A program made the translations under genes and the position numbers. Below, piece after piece: positions 11,410-22,414 of a stretch of DNA of 64,000 bases (positions within the stretch are counted from its first letter, which is position 1; each line of letters opens with the position of its first letter). The notes beneath the pieces were generated by a model that did no database searches, was not told the DNA's origin, and was given only the letters and a program-made list of their open reading frames with translations. The stretch covers positions 1,674,001 to 1,738,000 of the forward strand of contig NW_020825331.1 in the NCBI RefSeq assembly GCF_003286085.1, read 5' to 3'. This DNA is from Drosophila persimilis. Taxonomy: Eukaryota; Arthropoda; Insecta; Diptera; Drosophilidae.

Positions 11410-13283
11410 AGCAGGATAGTTGGAAGGCGAAAAGTTGAGTGCGCAAGCAGTGCCAGCGACACTCGATGAATTTCATTCGATACGTTTCTCTGGCTGGACA
11501 GTACAGTGCGACCAATATCCAATATTTGTAAGTAGGCTGCTGCACAGAGCGGTTCTTCAAACAATAATTCGTGGTGTGGCATACTAAAAACTAAACAAAG
11601 ACACACAAAAACAACGCAAAAACAAACTAAGACAAAAACGAGAACGCTATAAGCAAAGCCAAAAGCGAAAGCAAAAGCAAAACCAATTCAATAGCAAAAC
11701 TCAAAGAGAAGCAGCAGCACGGCGGCCGCTCTCCTCGGACTAAGGACAAAGAGCAAAAGGCAAAGGCAAAGGCAAAAAGCGCACATAATTCTTGCATAGG
11801 AATTTTTCAAAGATTTCAAATTATTGGTTTTTTGGTTTTTCTGTTTTGCTCTGTACACGACGTGCCAATGTTTTTTTTTCTGTTCTATTTAAAAGTTGTT
11901 TTTTGTTTTTTAATATGATACAATACGAATGCGGTTGATATAAAAGTTAATGTTCAGTTTTGGTATTTTGTTTTTTTTTTTTGTTTTTGTTATGGTTCTT
12001 AACTTTGTGGCTGTACATTGGTATTGGTATTGCACAAATACAACTTTCAACATATTGATGTATATATAACGATTTGTATATGGTTTTGCTTAGCGACAAT
12101 TTTCGAATGGTTCGACTATGTGAGACAGAGAGAGAGAGAGAGAGACAGACAAAGAGAGAGAGGAAGAGGGAAACAGAAAAAGAGAGACAGAGAACGAGAA
12201 GGAGATTTTGGGGTTTTCTTGGGAGGAGGGTGTGGGCGGCTAATTGAAAAATTAAGAGCTTTATTTCGTTTGTAACAAGCTAACGAACAAACGAACCAAA
12301 TGGAACGAAACAAAACGGAACGGAAATGAAACAATTATATACAAATTCTAGTTGTAGAGTAGTGAGAGTGTGCGTGTGTGTGTCAGTAGGAATCTGACTT
12401 TGAATTGGATTATAAATCGGAATCACATCCGAGGATTGCATACAACAAAATCAAAGCCGAAAGCCGGAGGCAGAGGCATAGGCAATATAGCTGAGAGGAT
12501 CCCAAGGGGGTCATGCAACAAAAGGTAGCATCATCGATAACGGTTTGCTTGGCTTAAGTCATGTGTCGTGTACGAGTGGGTGGGTGAAAGATAAGGAGAG
12601 ATAGAAGAGAGAGAGAGAGAGAGAGAAAAGAAAAGAGGTTATGTGATAGAGCGCTTGGCCGGACGAGACTGTACCTCTGCAGAGCAGCGTACAGCAGTAC
12701 TGTGGAAGCATAAGTGGATAATGGGATGTGATCTGTACACAATATATATATACACACTGGTGGAAAGATATGCGGCCTACTTTGGTGTTCTTTTGTGAGG
12801 ATTTTGCATGTGTGTTAGTGGGGCATAGGCATAGGGGTGTGGACTACATTTGCTGGCATCAGAATCGAAATCTCAATTCAAACTCAAATCGAAAAATTCA
12901 AAAGTGAACAAGAGAACTCAAAGATCAGAACTCAAAAGATACAACTAACGAAGGGATGGTTGGAAATACATATATATTGGCTAGGAATCACGAGAAATCA
13001 ATACAAATCAAGAGGTCAAACAGAGAAATAGAGAAAGAGAGACAGAGAAACTAGGAACTGGGTACTTTTGTGGCTATACTTGAAAATTTTTAAAAAATAC
13101 TTGATAGGTGATATTTGTTGTAACTCTTGTATTTCTCTTACAGTGGGGAAAAGTGGGTGTGGGTGTGGCTGGATCTGTTACATACAGTTGGAGTAAGGGA
13201 TGGGTGCGGTTGGATGGTTGGATGTGGGTGGTTGGGTGTGGTTGGGGGATTCTGTAAGTTTATTGCTGTTTTATTGTTCTTAC
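10261..13283 (-). other. Ca-alpha1T: Intron downstream of the long turret exon
   Basis: 3023 bp with GTAAGA donor and ATGTTTTTAG acceptor. Plus-strand GA tracts lie at 10650-10740, 11374-11402, 12124-12200 and 12596-12630 (CU-rich in RNA). An (AAGTA)n-like GTAAGTAAGTAAGTAAG lies at 10568-10585. No gene was recognised. Confidence 0.75.
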
Positions 13284-13449
13284 TTGGAATACTGTGACAG
13301 TGGCCCACAAAATGTTGTTGAAGTGTTTGCGATCGCACTCGCATTGCGGATGCCGGCTGATTATTTCGGGACACGTACACTCGCGTTCGAGTCCGGATTC
13401 GTCCAAAAATTTACAAAACTTACCGCCAAACAGATACATGCCGAGTATG
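13284..13449 (-). CDS. Ca-alpha1T: Ca-alpha1T alternative exon 13-long: repeat II S5 end, long Cys-rich turret, pore helix
   Basis: 166 nt, phase 2 in and phase 0 out. Reads S-ILGMYLFGGKFCKFLDESG, then LERECTCPEIISRHPQCECD and RKHFNNILWATVTVFQ. It is 17 codons longer than the short alternative, with five cysteines (FCK, CTC, CEC) in the extracellular turret. The acceptor is AAACCTACAG and the donor CAA/GTAAGA. Paired turret exons in domain II are known from invertebrate Cav3 genes such as that of the snail Lymnaea, where the choice alters sodium versus calcium permeability. Which fly form is more sodium-permeable cannot be read from the sequence. Confidence 0.96.
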
Positions 13450-15610
13450 CTGTAGGTTTATATATATGTATGTTTTATATATATATATAGGTATATATTT
13501 ATAGAGTTATAGATGTGTGTTGTTATTCGATATTCATTTATACATATATAGGCATATACTATATATATAAATTGATTCATAGATATAGTCATAGAGAGAG
13601 TGGTAAAGGGGTGGTTTCCTTATATGCTCGTATATGCAAATGGTTGCAATTCATATACATATATGTATACATATATATATATATTTTGTATATACGGATA
13701 TAGGGTCCTGTACTATACATGGGGCTGGGTGTTAACTGGGATTATTCTCGGGTATGTACGTATATATAGTATATATGTATATAAAAAGACACAAAGAGAA
13801 GGACAGAGAAATAGTGTGAGAAGGAGACTTCTGGCGACTTTTGGTCTTCTATCTGGAGTTGGCCTGGAGTTCTGTTCTGTTTTCTGTTTTCTGTTTTCTG
13901 TTCTGATGGGTTCTGATGTCTGTTTATATACAGAGTGAATCTGGACATGGGCCCTCATACATACATATGTTTATTTACTTGTATTCATGTGGTGTGAGTG
14001 GCCTAGGGACTGGGTTTTTTGTTGTACAGTTTGTTGGGTCCCGAGACTATAGTAGTAATACATGTACATGTACATATGCATGTGATGTGTGTGTGCGAGA
14101 GTGTGCCTGAGGGGTCAGAGTTACAGTGGGGCATATAGTTTACAGTGGGCAATGCATATGTGTGTGTGTAATCGAGAGAGTGGGAGAGAAAGAGAGAGGG
14201 GGAGATACAGAGGGAGAGTTCTCTTTTTAGAGGGATACGTTCGGGGCTGAGTTCTATACAACTTAGAGACTAGAATAGGATGAGACTATAGATAGAAATT
14301 GGCACGAATACGGGATATACACTTAGACATAGTAGGATAAAGATAAAGAGCAAAATGTGAGTGACAAAGAAGGCAAACGTAAGTGGGAGGACAACAAGAG
14401 ACAAAGTGACAATCAATGCATATATATGTGGTACATACGAGTAGTACATACGCATACGAATAAGATAGTACAGCATATGAGAGACAAAGAGACAGACAGA
14501 TAGATAGATAGATAGATAGTAAGATATAAAAATCGTGTGTGTTTCCGAGGTGTACGAAGTATGCAATGTGTTCGAGTCGAGTCGAGTCGGGGTGGGGTTG
14601 GCTGCGGTCGATGCTGGGATGCAAACTGATTTATCAGTTCTACTTGAATATTTTATATACACGGATCCGAACCCATGCAAAGCTCAACAACGAACTCGAA
14701 CGAACGGTAATGCTTACCTGGTGCAATGTACAAGTATAATGATATATACATAGTTACAATATATACACAGATACAGATACGGCTATAGATAGGCTATAAT
14801 ACGCTTGGATATGTATATGGTTATATGGCTGGCTTAATCAGCTCTCTCGAATATCTACGGATACTCGTACGGATACTCATACGGAACTGCATGCGGATGC
14901 GCTCTGCTTGCTATTGAACTCGAAACGGTAACGCTTAACACGCATGCCAACTCAAGAATCGTAATCGAAATGTTAATCGTAATCGTAATCGTAATCGAAA
15001 TCGGTATTGTAATCGAAGGAACTCAATATCAAAGCATGTTCAACTGAATACTACACTCAAGTACACACCACAAATTAGTGCGAGCGAGCTATCGCCATCG
15101 ACATTGACGTCGCTCTGCCAATCGGCTTATCGATAATAAATCATAAAATTATAACAAATCCCTGTGTGCGTGTGTGTACGTGTGCGACACACTCGCACAC
15201 AAGGATACACAGATAGACGAAGACAGAGCGAGAGAGACAGAGTGATAGGAAGACACAACGGTAATAATGCTTTACGATCAATGGTTATCGCAACGGTAAA
15301 TGTAATCGAAACAGAAACGAAAATCAAAACACTCGTCAAAACTGAAGCGGAATTCAAAGTGAAGGGAAGAAAAACAAAATGCTCTTTGGTTCCGAAAAGG
15401 ATCTCAGAATATCTTTATCTTTTCTTTCCTTTTGGTTTTTTGGCTTTTGCATTTCTTTTTCAGTTTCATGAACAGTTAATCGTAATCATATCAGTAGTAG
15501 CAGATAATGGCGTAACATTAGGAGTAGTAGGAGTAGTAGTAGCAGTAGTAGTATAGATATATATATTTATAGGTTTATATATGGTATAAGGCTGATAGCA
15601 ATGGGTCTAC
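13450..15610 (-). other. Ca-alpha1T: Intron between the two mutually exclusive exons
   Basis: 2161 bp. Rich in TA/ATAC and GTAATC-type simple repeats and (GATA)n near 14499-14519. TA-rich blocks lie close to both exons and could pair in RNA. No gene was recognised. Confidence 0.75.
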
Positions 15611-15725
15611 CTGGAACACTGTGACGAGCGCCCAGAGCAGGCTGTCGAAATTCTTACGATCGCAAATCATCTCTCCGTTAACTTTCTCGCAGAATTTACA
15701 TCCGAACAGATTCATGCCGAGTATA
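15611..15725 (-). CDS. Ca-alpha1T: Ca-alpha1T alternative exon 13-short: repeat II S5 end, short turret, pore helix
   Basis: 115 nt, phase 2 in and phase 0 out. Reads [20 protein letters not shown], then [19 protein letters not shown]. It resembles the vertebrate Cav3 form (ILGMHLFGCKF...[10 protein letters not shown]). Three cysteines. It and the exon at 13284-13449 encode the same structural segment and have identical phases. Including both brings in a TAA within ten codons, and skipping both gives AGATACTGA, so exactly one must be used. The donor is CAG/GTAGAC. Confidence 0.96.
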
Positions 15726-18700
15726 CTAAAGTGATGGTTTGTTTTTGTTGATATATAATATGATATATATATATATATATTTTATTGTTGTTGTTGGTTT
15801 TTTTTGTTGTTTGTTTTCGATTATCATTATAACATATATTCTTATATATTTTTGTGTTTTTTTGAGGTTTTTTGGGTTTTTTTTTTGGGTTGGTGTTTAG
15901 CATACATTTAAGTTTATTTTAATTTCGGTTTTCAGTATTCAGTTTATTCGATTATTATTTTGTTTTGGTTTTGGTTTTAGTAAGTTTTTTTTATTTATTA
16001 AATTGTGTGGAGTGTGACGAAGAGAGAGAGAGAGACAAAATATAGAAATAGAGAGAGAGAGAGTTAAGAAAGAAAGAGACAGAGTGAGAGAGTGTGAGAG
16101 AAAAAGACAGACACAGAGAGAGAGAGAGAGAGCGAGAGAAAAGGAGCGAGAGAGAGTGTGTTTGTGTTGCTGTTGGTGAGCGACGAGCGGCAAACAAAAG
16201 AAAACACTCCAATAGAGAGAGAGAGAGAGAGAGAGAGAGTTATAGAGAGGGGCTGCTGGCTGGGCTTTGAGGATGCAGCTTTCGGTTCAAAGCTTTCCTC
16301 TCTGAGGATCATAGCTCACCCACACGACTGCAATCGGACTACAACAGAAGTAAAACGAAACAAAGGTTCAGTTTAATCCCAAGCTGAGAGAGACAGAGAC
16401 AGAGACAGTGGAGAGAGGTGAAGCTATAGCCGGTGGAGGGTGGGACGGTGACGGATGGTGGCGTGGGGTTTGGGGGTTATTCATTCAGATTTTGGTTTGG
16501 TTTGTGGTCTGTTTTGCGGTTTAGGTTTAGGTTTCTCTTTAGAGTTTAATCAGGGGTCGTTTATCGAGTTGGTTTATCGGTTTTGGTTTCAGTCGTTTCG
16601 TACAGACATCGACGCTGGCTTCAATTTCATACGAAATACGGCATTTTCATGAACTTCTTTAATCGGTGGCATATTCGATATGTACGAGTTGTAGTATGTA
16701 AATATATCTGGAGAGTTACATGTGTTGCATGTCTCATGTGTTGCATGTTGCATGTTGCATGTTGTGTCGCAGCTGTTGCTGTTGCTATTCTAACTACACA
16801 AACTCGATTACGTTTACTTTAGCAACTAGACTAGCTAATTATTTTGTAGTGTACGTGTGTTGTATTGTGTTCTTGTGTGTTCTTGGCCGTGTGCGAGTGT
16901 GAAATTGATACAATACCATAGTTATACGAGTACGATACAGTATATCAATTACGAGTAATCATATAAGGTATAGCGACAGAGAGAGAGAGAGAGATAGAGA
17001 AAGAGAGAGAGATCGAGTATATATCGAGTACGAGTATGTATCAAAACTGCAGCGGCTGCAAAACTACACAATAATTAAGCGTACGATCTTGTACTTGTGT
17101 GTCTCTGCGTGTCTTTGTGTCGTGCGTGTGCCGTGTCCGTGTGAAAAGCTCAAAGCGGGGAAGGAAGCTCACTCGCAGCCAATCAAAACTTCGGATCGAG
17201 CTTTCAAGTGTCTCTGGAGTGTGGTCTGTGTGTTTGTGTTTTCAGTGTTGGTTAACGCTAAGAGAAGCTAAGACACACATTTAGTTAATTTGAATTGGAA
17301 TAAAGCGTATTTTTGGCTAACTAACTGGCTAACTAATTTGTTTTTGTTTATTTTAATGTAGTTTCTGTGGCTGTTGTTGGTGTATCGGTGTGTCTGGGTA
17401 AAACTCAAGTAAACGAAATGAATTTTGATCAGAAATTGAATTGGAGTGAGAATGGGAGTGAGAGAAATAGTGAGTGGTTTTGGAATTTGAAACGGGGGAC
17501 TAAAAGAGTACGAATATCCTTGACTAAAAGCTGAATAAGTTCTTAAATTGTACGCGGAGCCGGAACTGAATCAGAATATTGACGGTGTATCAAGTGAGTG
17601 AGAGAGAGGGAGAGAGAGAAAGAGACCGAGAGAAAGAATAAATCCACTCGATCGTGTTTATGTGTGTGTCAAATAGAGAGAGTAATGCAAAGTGAGCGAG
17701 CGAGAAGACAAAGTGTACGACAACTTACGGCAGAGAGAGAGAGAGAGAGAGAAAGAGAGCGAGAGAGGTATGAATGGGGGAAAGAGATCAAAAGCAAGTG
17801 ATACGGGGGTACAGTTCTTGCTTGTACGAGAGAATCGATTGCTTACAAAGTTACCAAAATCGTAACGCTAACTACATTTCTTCATTACGTTTCAAATATG
17901 TTACTGAGAGAGGCAAAGAGACAGAGAGTGTAATAGAGAGACAGAGCTTAAATGTGTGTGTAAGTGAGAGAGAGATCGATTTGAGAGAGAGACAGATATT
18001 TAGGCAAATCTTTACTCAAATACATATGTATTACTCAAGTGGTACGCAGCAGTGGGTACAAATAGGAAGAATGTATAATCGTGTCAAAGCATAGTATAAA
18101 CAAGTACAGTTACGAGTAATTACGAGTACCAGAGCACAATTTCGACGGGGGGGTAGGGTCTAGTAGGAGGGTGTGTGTGTGTGTGTGGTTAAATGATAGA
18201 AAGAGAGTGAGAGTGGCTTGGGTATTACATGATGAAATGACCCAAAGCTCTCTCGTTTGACTGTGAAAGATGGATATTAAGAGACGAGATTGTACTTCAA
18301 AATGGAGGCACAGTCGGATATGAGGGGTTCATGGGCTCTTGTGGGGTGGATCGATTGAACTATATGGAAAGTTGATGTTGGAAAGCAGCTATGCTCGTAG
18401 TGAGGCTCTAGAAACTGTTAGAAATTAGACGATAGACGCCTTGCTATGGCTGGGCTAACTAGCTGGAACTGTTTGGTGGTATCGGTATCGGTATCGGTAT
18501 TGGGTGGTAATACTGGGTTACTTTTCGGCTCCATTTCCTTATTTCTTTTTTTTTTTTGGCTGGGACTGGCTTGGATTTTACTTTCTTTCTTCTTCTTCTT
18601 TTTTGGGTATTGGTTTTTGGGGTTTTTCGCGTTCGATAACCGTATATCGGCAATCGATTAATCGTTGATTAGCTCTGATTGAATTTTCTTTCTTTTCGTT

Positions 18701-18907
18701 ACTTCATTATCTTTTGTTATCTCCGCCTTCTTCGTGTATAGTGTATATGTGTTGTGAGTGTCTGTTAGTGGTGGTTAGCTGTGTTTGTGTGTATCTGTGT
18801 ATTGTTCTTGTGTATCTATTTTTTTATTTTTTTTTTGCTATCTTTTTTTGTGTGTGTTAGTGTCATCGTGTGTCTTCGGACTGGTTTTTAAGGGCAGTCG
18901 AACTCAC
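15726..18907 (-). other. Ca-alpha1T: Intron upstream of the alternative turret exons
   Basis: 3182 bp, GTGAGT donor. It is unusually dense in plus-strand GA tracts (16018-16250, 16977-17012, 17600-17630, 17730-17770, 17965-17995), which read as CU-rich in the transcript. No gene was recognised. The acceptor of the short exon (CCATCACTTTAG) has a poor pyrimidine tract. Confidence 0.78.
16018..16250. repeat. Compound (GA)n region
   Basis: Three or more GAGAGA runs separated by short spacers within about 230 bp. CU-rich in the pre-mRNA and about 300 bp upstream of the short turret exon in transcript order. Confidence 0.9.
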
Positions 18908-19117
18908 CTGAAGATGAATATAAAGAGTACCAGCAGGGAGAAGAACACGGCCACATTGTCCATGGTGCGAAGCATGACAAATAGTTGCCGCCGCAGATTC
19001 GGCATGAAGCGGACGAGCTTGAGGATGCGGAGCAACCGGAATGTCCGCAGAACGGACAAACCAGAGCCACCGCCCCCAGTTCCATTGCCCAAAAACTGTT
19101 GGCATATCTCAATGGCG
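18908..19117 (-). CDS. Ca-alpha1T: Ca-alpha1T exon 12: repeat II S3-S5 with voltage sensor
   Basis: 210 nt. Reads [20 protein letters not shown], then IIS4 ([20 protein letters not shown]), the S4-S5 linker ([20 protein letters not shown]) and IIS5 ([10 protein letters not shown]). Ends TTCAG followed by GTGAGT in phase 2; either alternative turret exon completes the Ser codon. The glycine-rich S3-S4 loop also occurs in human Cav3.1 ([14 protein letters not shown]). The upstream intron (19118-19182) is only 65 bp. Confidence 0.95.
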
Positions 19118-19182
19118 CTGATGGAACGAGGGAGCAATATTATGTGGAAAGATACTGGGACTATCGCTGAGAGACACCTCAC

Positions 19183-20150
19183 CTAAGTATGACAATGATG
19201 CCGTCAAAGACATTGAATCCATTCGCTATGTAGCGGAAGGGACCCTCGGCCACCACCTTGAGCAGCATCTCGACGGCAAAGATGCCGGAAAAGACTATGT
19301 TGCTGGTCTCCACGATGGCTGTGAGTTCCGGCGGCTGGTTGTGGTACTCGATCCCCATGGAGAGCGTGTTGATCAGAATGGCTAGCAGGATGCCCTGCTG
19401 GAAGTACTTGTGCTCCACCAGGCGTTTGATATAGCGTCGGACGTAGCTGCAGATGCGTGACACGCAGCGGTAGACGGCGATGAGGCCGCGCATCGCCGCA
19501 GATCTCTGATGATGGCGCTCCTCCAGCGGCGAGAGGGCGTTCTGATACAGGTCGTAGCAGCAGGCGTAGTCCTCCATGTAGTTGCCCGTGGGACCGCCGT
19601 GATCGCGCCCATGGCCCTGCCCGTGGGATGTGTGACCCCGTGATCTATGTCCATTGTTGTTCCTGCTGTGGCTGTTGTTGTTATTATTGTGGTGGTGCTG
19701 GTGCTGATGCTGATGCTGGTGCTGGGGATGCGAGTGATGTTCTCTCCGCTGGCGATGATGAGTGGTTGCCTGCGATTCCCCGGGGCCCACAGCCGCTGAA
19801 ACGGCTGCGACAGTGCTGGGCGCACCGTTCAGCTCGAAGGCATCCACTGCCCCACCCGACGCCTGATCCGGCGCTGGCTGGAAATGTCCCGGGGACTGGA
19901 CAGAGACTAGGGCCTGGGAAGTGGTCGGGGCCCGCTTGTGCTGGGCCTTAAGCGCCTCAGCGGTGTGTGGATCGCAGCGGGCCAGCGACGTGTAAAAGGA
20001 CTCTAGCGTGCTCTGGCCCGTCGGCAAGGCCGCTGAAAAGGCCACAGAGAATGCTAACAGCTCTTGACAAGTCATCGCATCGTGTATACCCAGCTCGGAG
20101 CAATCTGCATATGGATTGGCGATGGTGCCGATGGTCTGCGGTAGGTTCAC
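19183..20150 (-). CDS. Ca-alpha1T: Ca-alpha1T exon 11: I-II linker end and repeat II S1-S3
   Basis: 968 nt, residues 1018-1339. Starts [18 protein letters not shown] His-rich stretch (about 1148-1201) includes [14 protein letters not shown] and many His/Gly/Arg residues. Then come [19 protein letters not shown] and [20 protein letters not shown], leading into IIS1 ([17 protein letters not shown]), IIS2 ([16 protein letters not shown]) and IIS3 ([11 protein letters not shown]). Ends CTTAG followed by GTGAGG, phase 2. The membrane part matches human [20 protein letters not shown] closely. The short 65-bp intron 20151-20215 precedes it. Confidence 0.95.
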
Positions 20151-20215
20151 CTGGTCGGAAACAGCAGAGAGTGTTAGTCAATTGGAGGGCCATTTATGGA
20201 TGGTCAATCACTCAC

Positions 20216-20614
20216 CTGCCAGATGCTTCCATCGCCGGCCTGGGTCATCTTCTCCGTGGAGAATATGGTGGTGCTTTTCTCTGGAACTGCCGCCGCACCA
20301 CTGCCACTGCCACTCCCATTTTGGTTGTTGTTGTTCAGGTTGTGGTTGGTGTGGTTGTGGCTGCCACCAGGACCGGCCGCCGATGCTGCTGGTGATGATG
20401 ATGTCGCTGCCGCTGCTGCAGCTGCGGCTGCCGTTCCCGCCACTGTGGCAACAGTGGTGGTTGTTGCTGCTGGGGAGGCGCTACCCGGTGCCAGGGCCGG
20501 CTCCGTGCTGAGGGCGGGAGGCGTGTGCAACAGCACGTACTCGTTGAACATCACCGACGGACGTCGGCTGGCCGACGTGGGCGGACTAAGGAAGCCCGAG
20601 GTACAAGGATGGCT
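20216..20614 (-). CDS. Ca-alpha1T: Ca-alpha1T exon 10: I-II linker, part 2
   Basis: 133 codons in phase 0/0 (residues 885-1017). Reads SHPCTSGFLSPPTSASRRPS, then VMFNEYVLLHTPP, a long Ala/Thr/Gly/Asn low-complexity stretch and VPEKSTTIFSTEKMTQAGDG. The flanks are GCATACAG and GTGAGTGA. Since both ends are in phase 0 and the exon holds no membrane helix, it could be skipped without a frameshift. There is no direct sign that it is. Confidence 0.88.
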
Positions 20615-22414
20615 CTGTATGCAAGAGTATTCAAGAATTAGAAATGCCAAATCTTCATCTTTCATTCATTCATTTATGATAATGGACGAGAGGGAGGACT
20701 CTCCACACGGCGGAGGTCAGTGTTCGTTCGGCTCTAAGAACAGGGAACTCTTCACTGGGATCATCATTAAGAATAATAACTTTAAACGAGGTGACAAGCT
20801 ACTAGGATATACAGGACATACAGAGGTATAAGAGCGTTGGTGTGAGCTTCTTTGACGAATAGAGGATATATCTACATATGTATGGTTTAACTTCAACCGA
20901 CAATTAAGGGGAGACTTTTTTTTAATATTAAGATTACGCTTATCACACGACTAGTGGAGGGCTAAAAGTTGGAAAAGAGCTGAGAACTAAGCGTTATTCC
21001 TGTTTAATTACAGCATTTGCTGTACGGTTTTTATACTTTTAGATCTGTTTTAGAGTTTTAATAAACCGCTTGAAAAATATTTCAAAGGCAAACAAACCAA
21101 AGCTTCAGGTTTCAGCGGTGCACTGCTTGGACCAAACCTTCAGGTTTCAGCGCCGCACTTCTTGCAATATGACTTCAATGAACCAGCGCTTCAGGTTTCA
21201 GCGGTACACTGCTTGAACCAAAGCTTCAGGTTACATCGATGAACTACTTGCAGAATGGTTTCGAGGGAAAACGACTTAGGTTTTAACGGCAGACCTCATA
21301 TGGTCTATTGACAAGATTGTTATTAAATATTTTATTACTTTATCGATAGCGACTTAAAGCGGACATATTTACTTTATTATGAATATTAATTATGTAAAAG
21401 TATTTAATATATTGTGAATACTTTTATTGGATGCATTTTTCGGGAATATATTTATGTTTCGATTTCAGACCAGTCTGTGGCCACTATTTTCCTAATGTCT
21501 AATGGATAGGTACGGTACGTAATGTATTCCCATATGGGAAATGTCTTCGCCTTTGCTTATTGAAAATATAAAAAACTGTATTATTTTCACATATTAAAAT
21601 AAAACGAAATGAGATAAATATTTAATCGGCATTCAAACGAGACACAATGGGACAATGGGAACAATGGGCAAAAGATTCAGATTCAGCAATTCAATGGGGC
21701 AATCAACTGTCTATATATGTATTTACATATGTACTTGCATTTTTATTCAAATGCACTTCTACGTATACATACACAATCGACAAAAAAATGATAGCCACTT
21801 CAACGGCATTTAATATGCAGACATATGCGGGGATTCGATATATCTACAATTTGTACGGGATATGTTTTTGCAACGGTTTTCTGTAGTTCTTTTTGTTCAT
21901 TTGTGCAGCGACTGAATACCCTTGCCACAGGTAAATGGCATTGCAATAGAAATACTGCACGATTACTGCAAGGGTCTCCAGGATTCGGTGGGACCGAATC
22001 TGGCACTCTGGCACACTTCTCTCACGTTTACAGATATTTGATTTTATTTTATTTAATTAAACATTTTTGTTGTGTTCAGTACCTTGCCTAAATTTCCCAA
22101 CTGCAGCTACGAGATTAGCAAAGGTTTGTAACAAATATGAAAGAATTTTATTATTATCATTTTTGTTTTGTTTGACGGCATTTCATTTGTGGATAAATCG
22201 TTTTTCAGCTTTGTCTGTTTTTGTGGCAATTTTGGGAGGTACAAATATATTCTGTGGCTGTGGCATTTGCTGTTGCTGTTTCTGTTTTCTGTTTTCTGTT
22301 CGAATCGATTCTGTGGCCCGGCGGACCAGAACGTGTGTATATGTGCGATGGACTGATCTGATGTGATCTGTTGTGATCGATGATTATGCTGCCTATCGAT
22401 TGTCAGATACTCAC
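20615..22414 (-). other. Ca-alpha1T: Intron in the I-II linker with an 86-bp composite tandem repeat
   Basis: 1800 bp with GTGAGTATC donor and TTGCATACAG acceptor. Holds the composite repeat at 21060-21295, listed separately. The rest is AT-rich sequence without a recognisable gene. Confidence 0.75.
21060..21295. repeat. Composite tandem repeat: alternating 35-bp and 51-bp units (86-bp period)
   Basis: Four units start with ACCAAAGC or a close variant at 21096, 21131, 21182 and 21217, and share CTTCAGGTTTCAGCG and GCACTGCTTG-like cores. Unit lengths alternate 35, 51, 35, 51, so the higher-order period is 86 bp. Degenerate half-units flank it on both sides (CGCTTGAAAAATATTTCAAA before, CTTAGGTTTTAACGGCAGAC after). 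No open frame is kept across units. This looks like a decayed minisatellite inside the intron. Confidence 0.85.
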
